From assembly GCF_024198215.1 (NCBI RefSeq), contig NZ_JAKCFA010000026.1, forward strand, positions 1 through 64,000: a DNA stretch of 64,000 bases, in the 5' to 3' direction. Of this stretch, positions 25,686 to 34,800 are shown in pieces. Position numbers and translations under genes: made by a program. Under the pieces are notes generated by a model. It searched no databases and was not told where the DNA came from. It saw nothing but the letters and a program-made list of their open reading frames with translations. The stretch is from Myxococcus qinghaiensis (lineage in GTDB: Bacteria > Myxococcota > Myxococcia > Myxococcales > Myxococcaceae). Position 1 is the stretch's first letter, and every line of letters begins with the position of its first letter.

Positions 25686-26047
25686 CGAGCCACCGGGGAG
25701 GCCACGAGGTTGATACCGAAGAGGCGCACGCCCGTCTCCGTCCTCGGCTGATGCTGACTCATCGGCGGGAAGAACAGGTAGGTGCCTGGCCCCAGGCGCT
25801 GCTCGCCTTCGATGAGCTCACCGCTCACCACGAAGACCTCCTCACCCGTGTCGTGGACGTCCACGCGGGGCCACTGACTCCCGGGCGCCATGTCCACCAC
25901 CCAGACCCTCACGTCATGGGTGCTCGGCAGGTCCCTTCGCAGGCAGCCGGGGCCCACGACCACGGGCTCGACGTCGTCGATTCGCACGGACGACATGAGG
26001 GGTACGACGGGGTGCTGCGTCCTCGGGAAGCTGTCTGGGTGGGGCAT
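25682..26047 (-). CDS. small cupin-domain protein
   Basis: The 121-residue product starts at the ATG at 26047, nine bases after GGAG; an upstream ATG at 26098 is less likely. It is a single cupin barrel: motif-1-like GSQWPRVDVHDTGEEVFVVSGE near 58-79, a GxYLFFPPMSQHQP motif 2 near 90-103. Some expected metal His are replaced (R/D in motif 1), but HD, E and H remain. Small cupins are cytoplasmic isomerases, oxygenases or ligand sensors. It is the first gene of an operon with the Tat-MBL hydrolase and is divergent from a LysR-type regulator. Confidence 0.85.
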   Translation of the reverse strand: MPHPDSFPRTQHPVVPLMSSVRIDDVEPVVVGPGCLRRDLPSTHDVRVWVVDMAPGSQWPRVDVHDTGEEVFVVSGELIEGEQRLGPGTYLFFPPMSQHQPRTETGVRLFGINLVASPVAR

Positions 26048-26105
26048 CCGTCCGCGCTCCTTGCAGTGGGAGGTCCACGTTAAGGAGACGGGCTCCATGA
26101 GTGCA

Positions 26106-26120
26106 GCGAAACGATTTCGC
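26106..26120. promoter_or_regulatory. perfect 6-3-6 palindrome, candidate LysR/MetR-type operator
   Basis: GCGAAA-CGA-TTTCGC is a perfect 15-bp inverted repeat between the cupin start at 26047 and the LysR start at 26158. The GAA-N-TTC pattern is similar in form to MetR sites (TGAA-N5-TTCA). Its place supports starting the regulator at 26158 and not at the upstream GTG. Confidence 0.6.
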
Positions 26121-26157
26121 GATGATGCTGAGCCGCGTTCATGTGAAGCTGCCCGGC

Positions 26158-27105
26158 ATGCTCGAGCTCCGTCACTTCAAGCTGATCGCCGCGGTCGCGG
26201 ACACCGGGAGCCTGGCCTCGGCGAGCCGGCAGCTCCACCTCACGTCCTCGGCGCTGAGCCACCAGCTCCGCGACGCCGAGGAGCGACTGGGCGTGCAGCT
26301 CTTCCAACGCCGGCAGCGACGGCTCTTGTTGACCGGCTCGGGGGAGACGCTGCTCCTCTCCGCGCGGCGCGTCCTGAGCGAGGTGGCCCACGCCGAGGCC
26401 GTCTGCCGCAAGAATCCGCAGGACGACCTGCTCCGACTCAGCACGGGCTGCTACACGGTGTACGGCTGGTTGCCGCCCATCCTGGGGCGGTGGCAGGCCG
26501 AGCACCCGCGCGTCGAGCTGCGCATCGTCCTGGAGGCCACGCGTCAGCCGCTCGGGGCACTGCTGAACGGCGAGCTGGACCTGGCGTTGACCACGGACGT
26601 CCCTCGGCAGGCGCGGCTCGCGCAGACCGCGCTCTTCACGGACGAGCTCCGGCTGGTCGTCCCCGAGCACCACCCGCTGGCGCGACGGAGTCACGTCACC
26701 GCGCAGGACCTGGTGTCGGAGCAGCTGCTCACCTATGCCGCGCCCCGGGAGCAGCTCGACATCTTCACGCGCGTGTTCTGGCCCGCGGGCCTGGAACCAA
26801 GGCGGGTCTCCCCCGTGCCCCTCACCGAGGCGTTGATAGAGCTGGTGCGTGGCGGTATCGGCGTGACGGCGCTGCCTGAATGGATGCTGCCAGCCCAGCG
26901 CCAAGGGCTGCACACGGTCCGGCTCACCCCTCGGGGAATCCGACGCCGCTGGAGCGCCGTCACCCTCGCATCACGCCAGCGCCCCGCGCCGCTGACCGAC
27001 TTCATCCAGCTCCTGCGTGAGCGCTTCACCCGCAAAGGCAAGGCAGGGCCACGGCAGCCGGAGCAGCCGCGCCTGGATGATTTGTTCCCTCGCATCGCGC
27101 GGTGA
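26158..27105 (+). CDS. LysR-family transcriptional regulator, MetR-like
   Basis: The 315-residue product begins MLELRHFKLIAAVADTGSLA, the standard LysR start; the GTG at 26101 would add 19 residues of non-family sequence over the palindrome. The winged HTH (about 1-60) includes SASRQLHLTSSALSHQLRDAE, close to the MetR subgroup (LHxTQSALSHQ). The effector domain follows, with GCYTVYGWLPPILGRW, LDLALTTDVP, LVVPEHHPLA and GIGVTALPEWML, the same blocks that MetR carries. It controls the divergent cupin/MBL operon, in my reading. MetR senses homocysteine; whether this one does is unknown. No met gene is in the window. Confidence 0.9.
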   Translation: MLELRHFKLIAAVADTGSLASASRQLHLTSSALSHQLRDAEERLGVQLFQRRQRRLLLTGSGETLLLSARRVLSEVAHAEAVCRKNPQDDLLRLSTGCYTVYGWLPPILGRWQAEHPRVELRIVLEATRQPLGALLNGELDLALTTDVPRQARLAQTALFTDELRLVVPEHHPLARRSHVTAQDLVSEQLLTYAAPREQLDIFTRVFWPAGLEPRRVSPVPLTEALIELVRGGIGVTALPEWMLPAQRQGLHTVRLTPRGIRRRWSAVTLASRQRPAPLTDFIQLLRERFTRKGKAGPRQPEQPRLDDLFPRIAR

Positions 27106-27216
27106 TTCGACGAGGCGGGTCATGCCCTGGTCGAGGCAGAGCCCGGCACGGCGGGCGGCAAGCGCTTGCGCATCGAGTGGGTGTAGCGCGCTCGTGCCAG
27201 GGCCCGGGCGGAAACG

Positions 27217-27256
27217 GGCTTTATTGATTAATCCTGATTTTACGTGATTTGTTGCC
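27217..27256. promoter_or_regulatory. AT-rich patch upstream of the metalloprotease gene
   Basis: A run TTTATTGATTAATCCTGATT followed by TTACGTGATTTGTTG stands out in GC-rich DNA and ends 60 bp before the metalloprotease start. It contains GATTAATC, an 8-bp palindrome at 27226-27233. It is a likely promoter region; no exact -35/-10 was assigned. Confidence 0.4.
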
Positions 27257-27315
27257 CATCGGCGCTCCCGTTCCGGGGGCGCGCGGACCGCTGTGGGACG
27301 CGAGGGGAAACGACC

Positions 27316-28089
27316 ATGTTCAAGAGAGCGGCAGTTCTCGTGATGAGCTGTGGTGCGCTGCTGGCCGGCTGTGGGCAGGACTCGCCGGGAGACGAAGAGG
27401 AGCTCATCTCCAACCTGGTCGAGGCCGGCTTTCCGGCGCGCGACATCCAGGTCCTCGGGGATGACGTGTACGTGGGAGGCGATGCGCACGTGAGCCTCCA
27501 GGCCTCGCGCGAGATGCTCCAGACCGAGGGCAGCGCGGAGCAATACCGGACGACCAACCTGGTCAACACGGGCGCCGTGACGCGCATCTGCCTCAACCCC
27601 ACGGCCACGTTCACCAGCTACACCCGGCTCAACCAGGGCCTGGACCAGGCCATCATCAACTACAACGCCCTGGGGCTCTGTTTCTCCATGGTGCGGGGAC
27701 CGAACACGAGCTGCAACGCGACCATCAACGTGACGACGATGGCCGGCACCGGCGGCTCGTCCGGATTTCCCTCGGGTGGCAGGCCCTACAACACCATCCG
27801 CATCGGCACCGGGCTGAACACCGCCAGCCTGGACGTGGTCGAGCACGTCATCACCCACGAGCTGGGACATGCGCTGGGATTGCGCCACTCGGACTTCTTC
27901 AACCAGGCCAGCAGCTGCGGCAGCGGGGTCAACGAAGGAGCCGCCGGCGTGGGTGCCATCCTCATCCCCGGAACGCCCAGCACCTCCTACCCGGGAGGCT
28001 CGCTGATGAACGCCTGCTACCCGCCGAGCACGACCGGTGAGTTCACCAGCACCGATATCATCGCGTTGAAATACCTCTACGGCTGCTGA
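27316..28089 (+). CDS. M57-type (HEIGH) zinc metalloprotease lipoprotein
   Basis: The 257-residue product starts at the ATG at 27316 after GAGGGGAAA. The leader MFKRAAVLVMSCGALLAGCG has an AGC lipobox. The zinc motif HELGHALGLRH lies at 181-191, the extended HExxHxxGxxH pattern of metzincin-like peptidases, followed by a Met-turn candidate (SLMNACYPP). A preceding segment with YTRLNQGLDQAIINYNAL and a GLCFSMV strand is typical of the myxobacterial M57 dual-action HEIGH family. Short acidic pro-segment after the lipobox. Predicted to be anchored at the cell surface and to cleave extracellular protein. A hairpin (AGCCTC / GAGGCT, 28100-28124) follows the stop. Confidence 0.9.
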   Translation: MFKRAAVLVMSCGALLAGCGQDSPGDEEELISNLVEAGFPARDIQVLGDDVYVGGDAHVSLQASREMLQTEGSAEQYRTTNLVNTGAVTRICLNPTATFTSYTRLNQGLDQAIINYNALGLCFSMVRGPNTSCNATINVTTMAGTGGSSGFPSGGRPYNTIRIGTGLNTASLDVVEHVITHELGHALGLRHSDFFNQASSCGSGVNEGAAGVGAILIPGTPSTSYPGGSLMNACYPPSTTGEFTSTDIIALKYLYGC

Positions 28090-28254
28090 GCGCGGACCGA
28101 GCCTCCACGGGACACCGCGAGGCTGGCGTGGCGCAGGTGGAGCAGGACGCCAATGACCAGGGCGTCCCGCCGCGGCCCCCAATTCGAGAGGGTGACATGG
28201 GGGCCGCAGCGTAGACTGGGTCCCTTCTCACATCGCCCACGGACCTGCTCGAAC

Positions 28255-29793
28255 ATGAAGCCCACACCTGGAGACATCTTCGCCGTCTACACCCCTCGGC
28301 TCGGCGCCTACACCGCCGTCCAGGTGACGGCCCTGAAGGTCGAAGGGAAGAGCGAGCTGGCGTGCGTGTTGGCCCTGGATTGGGTGGGCCCCGCCCTGCC
28401 CGACACCACGGCGGTGGCGACCATGGCACCCGCCACCTTCAACTTCTTCTTCTGGAAGGACCACAGCATCCACGTCTGGGTGTCCGCCGAAGTCCCTCGC
28501 GGCTACACGCTCGTGGGACACCGACCGCCCCTCGTCGTCGAGGACGTCAACAGCTACAGCGGCTGGCCCTCCGGCAGCGCCCTGTACAGTCAGCGGCGCT
28601 GGGAAGCCATTCCCCAGGCCGAGCGCGACCTCTTCAAGCAGATGGACGCCAACCCCGACAAGAGCGCGGTGCTCAAGCTGGGCGACCTGGAGGTGCGTCG
28701 GTCCACGCAGCGGCTCGACGCGGACAGGCTCGCGGCGGTACCCGACCTGAAGGTGTTCGAGGCACTGCCCATCCTGACGTCCGTCAACGCCGACGCCCCC
28801 ATCCCGGGCCTGTTCGACTTCATCCGCCGTCGGCCGTTTGTCTATGAGTCGGACGTGCGCAACCACGGCGAGCGCCGCGTCGACCTGCGTGGCGCCAATC
28901 TGTCGCGGCTCACCCTGGAGGTGACAGGCGTCCACGAGGTCTTCCTCAACGAAGGGCTGGAGCACCTGTCCTTGTTCGGTCAGGCCAGTCCGGAGCTGAA
29001 GATTCACGCCGAGGCCGACGGCCGCTGGCTGACCCTCATCACGAACAACCCGGCCATGGTCTGGTCCGGCCTGGACGCCCTGGGCGAACTGCATGTGAAT
29101 TCCGCCCGGGAAGTGGATGCCCTTGGCATCGTGAGACGGTTTCCGAAATTGACCGGGCTGCGAATCTGGGGTGCCCCCGGCTCCCTGCGAAACACGGCGG
29201 AGCTGGCGGCGCTGCCCGCCCTGGACACGCTGACGCTGAGCGACATGTTTGGAATCACGCCTGACGAGTTCCCTGGCCCTGAACACTTCCCTGACCTGGG
29301 GAGGCTGTGGTTGACGAGCATCCCCGCCGAACTCGCCGCCCATGTGAAGAAGGCCTACAAGAACGCGGCTCGCGACGGCTTGGACCTGTCCGTGCGTCAG
29401 CCACGCAAGGCCGAATGGCTGGCGGAGAACCTGGACAATCCCTTTCGCATCTGGGACGGGGCTGACAACATCAGCGCGGCCCAGGCCAAGAAGGCGGCGG
29501 CGCTGTACCGACAGGCCCGGTCCGCGGCGCTCAAGGCCGCGTCCGAAGAGCTTCGCGCCGATGCCCTCGTGGCCGCGCTCACGCCCATCGTCACGACCTA
29601 CACGGAGGGCTTCAACAAGCTGGATGCTCGCAAGCCCTTCCTCTTCACCGAGGAGCGCGAGCACATCTATGTCGCGCTCATGGGCATCTTCGACGCGGTG
29701 GACGAGAAGCGCCGGTCCACCGGAGCGACTCCCGCCGAGCCCCTGAACCGAGACGCCCTGGTCTCCGTGATGGATTCGATTCGGGACTTCTAG
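28255..29793 (+). CDS. large cytoplasmic protein with Imm26-like N-terminus
   Basis: The 512-residue product begins MKPTPGDIFAVYTPRLGAYT. The first 110 residues (PGDIFAVY...GAYTAVQV, FFFWKDHSIHVWV) resemble the Imm26 immunity fold, in which PGDIFAIP and a glycine-rich strand are typical; the resemblance is by eye. Residues about 200-380 look like an irregular leucine-rich array (LRGANLSRLTLEVTG, LEHLSLFGQ, LTGLRIWGAPGS, LDTLTLSDM, LGRLWLTS). The C-terminal 120 residues are helical with Ala/Lys (AQAKKAAALYRQAR). No signal peptide. It is 165 bp after the metalloprotease. A role as an immunity or scaffold protein is inference; no adjacent toxin. Confidence 0.68.
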   Translation: MKPTPGDIFAVYTPRLGAYTAVQVTALKVEGKSELACVLALDWVGPALPDTTAVATMAPATFNFFFWKDHSIHVWVSAEVPRGYTLVGHRPPLVVEDVNSYSGWPSGSALYSQRRWEAIPQAERDLFKQMDANPDKSAVLKLGDLEVRRSTQRLDADRLAAVPDLKVFEALPILTSVNADAPIPGLFDFIRRRPFVYESDVRNHGERRVDLRGANLSRLTLEVTGVHEVFLNEGLEHLSLFGQASPELKIHAEADGRWLTLITNNPAMVWSGLDALGELHVNSAREVDALGIVRRFPKLTGLRIWGAPGSLRNTAELAALPALDTLTLSDMFGITPDEFPGPEHFPDLGRLWLTSIPAELAAHVKKAYKNAARDGLDLSVRQPRKAEWLAENLDNPFRIWDGADNISAAQAKKAAALYRQARSAALKAASEELRADALVAALTPIVTTYTEGFNKLDARKPFLFTEEREHIYVALMGIFDAVDEKRRSTGATPAEPLNRDALVSVMDSIRDF

Positions 29794-29958
29794 CGTGGGG
29801 GCTCCCAAGTGCCCGAATTCCTGATGCGAGCCCGCGGGCTTGATTATCTCGTTTTTCCTGTTTTTCTGAATCCCTGTTCCACACTTAGCCTGCGCCTCTG
29901 GAGCCAGGCCCGGTGTTCGCTGGGTGGTGCTCCACACGCCACGGCAACAGGAGACACC

Positions 29959-31703
29959 ATGAAGAGAGCAGCGTGGAGAGCGACAGCCACCGGCTGGCTG
30001 ATGCTGGGATTGCTTGTCGGAGGAGGCACCGGCTGTTCGGACGGGGGAATGACCTCCCAGGAGCCCGACCTGGGAGCGAGGACGAATCGCCTGGATGAGG
30101 GGCCCGACCTCGTCATCACGGCGATGCGCGTCCCCCGAGCTTCCGCCCCAACCCCTTCCCTTCGTCGGCGACCGTGACGGCTTCCGTGACGGTGTGCAAT
30201 CAGGGCACGGACTACAGTCCTCAGACACAGGCACAGCTGTATGTGTCCATGGATGATGAGCTGACCCCCATGGGCCTCGGCGGTCCGGGCTATCCCGTGA
30301 CGGACCAGGCCCCGCTGGGCATGGTCCAGGTGCCTGACCTGTTTCCGGGTCGCTGCGCCACGGTGTCCACGAACTTCTGGCCCACCTTGCCTCCGGATGC
30401 CCAGAACGTGCATGGCGCGTACTACGTCGGCGCCATCATCGATGAGCAGTCTTCGGTTCAAGAGCTGCGCGAGGACAACAACGTCTTCATCCACGGCCTC
30501 GTCGGCGTTGGCGACGGCCCGGACCTCGTCATCACCGCCATGAGCATCCCGACGAGCGTGGCACCGAGCCAGGCTTTCACCCTCTCGGCCAGGGCGTGCA
30601 ACCAGGGCACCCAGCCCAGCGGACCGACCGAAGCGCAGCTCTACCTGTCCATCGACACCGCGTTGACGCCAACGTGGACCAGCCCGAGCTTTCCCCTGAG
30701 GGACCAGACGCTCATCGGACAGGTCTCCGTGTCCGCGCTGGCCCCCGGCCAGTGCGAGGCGGTTTCGACCACGGCCACGGCCACCCTGCCTCCGGACGCG
30801 CAGGGAGATGGGGTGTATTACATCGGCGCCATCATCGATGGCGCGTCGTGGGAGCACGAGCTGCGCGAGGACAACAATGTCTTCGTGAAGGGCCTCATCG
30901 GCATCGGGAATCGACCGGACCTCGTCATCCGGGAGCTGTCCGCGCCCGCGAGCGTGGCGCCGGGTCAACCGCTCGCCGTCACCGTGAAGACCTGCAACCA
31001 GGGCACCCAGCCCAGTTCACCGACCCTGGTCCAGCTCTTCCTGTCGCTGGATGACGAGCTCTCTTCTCCCTCCGTCGGATATCCGGTGAGGGATCAGCTG
31101 GAGCTGACGGGCACGAGCCTCCCCGCGCTGGGAGCAGGTCAGTGCCTGACGCAGGTGTTGAGCGGCCCCGCGATGCTGCCCCCCGATGCGCAAGGGGATG
31201 GCAGATACTTCCTGGGCGCCATCATCGACGACTCGAACCAGGTGCACGAGCTGCGCGAGGACAACAACTCCTTCGCGAAGACCCCGATTGGAGTGGGGCT
31301 CAGGTCGGACCTCGTGGTCACCGCGCTGACGAGCGTTCCCTCCGTCCAGGTGGGAGCCTCCTTCAGCGCGACGGTGCAGGTGTGCAACCAGGGCACCCAG
31401 CCCAGCAGCGCGAGCTCGGTGTTCCTCTACACCTCGCTCAACGCGGTCCTCACCGCGGAGTCGCCGCTGTCCGGGGGGCCAAACCCTCAGGACCAGCGCC
31501 TGATTGGCGTCGCGATGGTCGGCGCGATGAATCCCGGGGGCTGCTTCAGCCAGTCGCTGACCGTTTCGGCCGACTTGCCTCCGCGCGCCATGGGAATGCC
31601 CGGGGCCTACTTCCTGGGTGCCTATGCCGACGCGGAAGAGGCCCTGTCCGAGCTGCGTGAGGACAACAACTCCCGCGTCACCGGACTCCTGCTCACGCCG
31701 TAG
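29959..31703 (+). CDS. lipoprotein with four CARDB repeats, one frameshift
   Basis: The ATG at 29959 starts MKRAAWRATATGWLMLGLLV and reaches a lipobox GTGC and the first GPDLVITAMRVP before a TGA at 30175. The repeats go on in another frame (open from about 30135 to 31703). A run of five C at 30132-30136 is the break: with six C the join reads VPPSFRPNPFPSS and the first repeat is complete. Four CARDB-like modules of about 125 residues follow, each starting (G/R)(P/S)DLV, with a TVCNQGT core, an LxVSMDDEL-type strand, PPDAQ and an ELREDNN end. CARDB domains are bacterial adhesion/assembly modules. Either a sequencing indel or a broken gene. Confidence 0.75.
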
Positions 31704-31715
31704 CGCCGCACCCCA

Positions 31716-31750
31716 CCCGAGGGGATGGGCCGAGCGGCCGTCCCCTCGGG
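31716..31750. terminator. nested hairpin after the CARDB gene
   Basis: CCCGAGGGGA at 31716-31725 pairs perfectly with TCCCCTCGGG at 31741-31750, and inside it GGCC-gagc-GGCC forms a second stem. It begins 13 bp after the stop. Confidence 0.6.
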
Positions 31751-31756
31751 GCCCGA

Positions 31757-31773
31757 TTAAATCGAGTTAAATC
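31757..31773. promoter_or_regulatory. direct repeat TTAAATC x2 with 10-bp period upstream of the toxin-like gene
   Basis: TTAAATC-gag-TTAAATC places two identical heptamers one helical turn apart in an AT-rich patch 116 bp before the start at 31889. This is the form of a regulator-binding site upstream of a promoter. Confidence 0.45.
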
Positions 31774-31888
31774 TCCGGGGCGCCCCTTGGAAGCCAGGGG
31801 CGCTCCGAAGGAGCCTGGGTCATCGAGGCACGGAAGGGACGCAGTCGAGACCACCCCTCCGAGCCAGGCCTTCACGAGGGGGATGACC

Positions 31889-34800
31889 ATGAGCACCATC
31901 AAGCGCGACCCGCAGCCACTGCCGCTTCCACCACCACCACCTCCCAAGCCCAAGGCGGAGGCGAAGCCTCCCCCGCCTCCTCCGCCGCCTCCCGCCCCCA
32001 CGGTTCAGCGCGGCGGGTTCTTCGGCGCCGACACCCTGTCGTTGTCCACGCAGGGGAACACCTCGCGGAAGCCCCCAAGCCAGCTGCTCGCCATGGATGG
32101 CGTGGTGGCTCCCTCCACGACGGCTCCCGCCACCACCCTGCTGACCGAGAACACCCGCGACGCACAGCGCAACTGCCTGGACGCGGTGGGCGACTGGCTG
32201 GCCCTGGCCACGCCACAGCTTCGCGCGCGCAGTGAGGTGCTCATCCTGCGCGACACCCGCTCCGGCGCGGAGGGAACGACGGGCCACGCCGTCATCCGTC
32301 AGGGCGAGTCCATCTTCGACCCGTCCACCGGCCGCAGCTACGCGAACTTCAAGGAGTTCAACGCCGCGGGCCACTACCAGCTCGTCCACACCACGAGCGG
32401 CTCGGCCATGCAGCGCGTGCTCAGCACGCCCGCGGGCTCCCCCGAGCGACAGCAGGCCCTCGACGCGGCCCGCATCCCCGCCGCGGTGCAGAACATGCTC
32501 GTGGCCGACACGAAGGAGGGACGCCCCCTCACCGCCCAGCAGCAAGCCGCCCTCGACGAGGCCGTCCAGGCTCTCCCGCCCAACCCCACCGCGCAGGACA
32601 TCGGCGCCATCATCGACGACCAGGACGCGTTCTGGCTGGACTCCGGTGAGCAGAATCCCCAGGCGCTCGCGGCGCTCACCACCGCCATGGTGTCGCGCTA
32701 TGCGCCGCCACGAGGCCCCCAGGCGGACCTCCTGGGCTTCTCCACGGCCATGCAGCAACTGTCCACCGCGGCCGGTGGCTTCACGCCGGAGATGTCCGCG
32801 GCCGTCGCGAGCGCGGCGTTGGACCCGGCCCTCGCGACGCGGGGACTCCACACGGGCGAAATCGCGGCCTTTGCCCTGCAATCCGCCACCACACCGGACG
32901 CCGCCCAGGCCGTGCTCGACACCGTGGGCCCCGACCGGATGGAGTCGTTCGTCGCGTCGCTGGGCCTCAACCCGACGGACTCCAGTGACGCCACCTTCCT
33001 CAACAGCGGCAGCCGCATGCTGGCGCTCAACGGCTTCATGAACGTGGCCTCCGGAATGCCCGGCACCGAGGGCGTCCCCAATGGGGTGCAGGCCAGCTTC
33101 TTCCTCACCGTCGCGAGACAGGCGGGGCCGCGCCCGCTCGAAAACGCGGACTTCCGCGAGGCGCTCGGCAAGGGCCTGGGCACCGTCTACGCGATGGGTG
33201 ATGCGGCGCTGGCCCGCACCGAGTCCGCCCGCATGGGCGAGCTGCTCCGCAATGGCCACGTCGGCGACCTGCTCCAGAGCGCCACCCCCGAGCAGCGCGA
33301 CGGGCTGCTGGTGGCGTTCCTCGACAACCGCCAGCTCACCGCGGAGCTGGTGGACCACCACAACGGCAACCTCGCCACCGCCGTCGCCTTCATCCAGCTC
33401 GAATCCGTCACGGAGGGCCTCACGGGGGCCTTCGGTCCCGACGGTCAGGTCCCCATGGGACCCGATGGCCTGCCGCTCATCCTCCCCGACGCGGTGATTC
33501 CCGCGCCGCCTCCGGACGTGCTGGCACGGCACCCCGCCGTGGCCGCGCTCGGCGACCCGCTGTCGGCCGGGACGGTGGCGCTGGCGGTCCAATCCGGGCA
33601 GCTCACGCCCGCGCAGGCAGCGGACTACCTGGATGACCTGGCGGGCCTGTCGAGCAACCTCGCCAACCCGGACATGGGACGCTACGGCGCGGATGGACTC
33701 ACCGCCGGCGTCATCCACGTGCTCAATGGCGGCAATCCCATCGAGAAGTCCCGGCTCAACGAGTACGCCGCCCTCAACGCCGACAGCCTGTCGGCCCTGG
33801 CGGACCTGGTGCGCGCCTCCGATGACCCGGCCTACGTCGCCCAGGCGATGACGGCGGCGGGCGCGCAGGACGCGACCTTCCGCGCCAGCCTGCCAGGCTA
33901 CGGCGACTCCATCGCCGCCATGGGGGAGAGCGTGCAGGGCCGGCGCCGCCTCATCATCGCCGGAGTGGGCATGGTGGCGTCGATGGCGGCGCCCATCCTC
34001 GCCGCGGCGGCGATTCCCGCGACCACCACGCTCGCCGTGGGCGGCGTCACCCTGGGCACCGCCACGCTGCAGGCGGGCGCGGCGGGCCTCACCAGCACCC
34101 TGGTGAGCACCGCCCTCAACGCCGGCAATCAATACGACGCCACGGGCGAGCTGCACCTGGGCAACGCGGTGGCGGGAGGCGTGGTGGATGGGCTCACCAC
34201 GTACTTCGGCATGCGCATGTCCATCGTCGCGGCGGCGCGCGGGCAGAGCGGCCTGGGCACCGTCCTGCGCGGCGCCACCTTGGACGGGTTGGGCGGAGTG
34301 GGCGCCTATGCGTTGGGAACGCCGGGCGCGCTGGAGGGCATCTTCAAGGGAGACCCCCAGTTCGTGAACACCGCCGCGCTCCAGGGTGGCGTGAGCTTCG
34401 GCTCGTCCTTCGTGCTGAGCAGCCTGATGGACCTGCCCGGCGTGGACACGCAGCCCCGTCCGGGAAACATCGTGCTGGACGGCGTGGGTGTCTTCACGCC
34501 CATGCCTCGCTTCGGGGCTTCCGCCGCCGGCTCGCGGGTCCACGGCTACCGGGGCATGCGCGACATCGGCATCGACGACCTGGAGAACATCATCACCACG
34601 GGGCTCCACCCGCGGACGGTGCGCACGGGGCAGTTGGAGGAAGGGGCCATCGAAAACATGCCCTTCTTCCAGCGCTTCTGGATGGCGGTGCAGGAGTCCG
34701 CGGGGAAGCAGGGGACGGTGGGTGAGCATGTGGTGATGCTCACTCGCAATCCGAACCTCGCGGAGGCCTGGGCGCGTGAAACGCCGGTGAACGCGCAGGG

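Noticed and set aside
26101..26157. GTG start for the LysR gene at 26101
   Set aside because: It would place the palindrome inside the gene and add a non-family leader; the ATG at 26158 fits the family start.
31920..31995. CCACCACCACCTCCC-type microsatellite
   Set aside because: Encodes the Pro-rich leader of the toxin-like protein in frame.
31820..34729. A 969-codon open frame on the minus strand under the toxin-like gene
   Set aside because: Arg/His/Gly-rich composition, no domain, and fully antiparallel to a gene with clear domains and a ribosome-binding site; a high-GC shadow.
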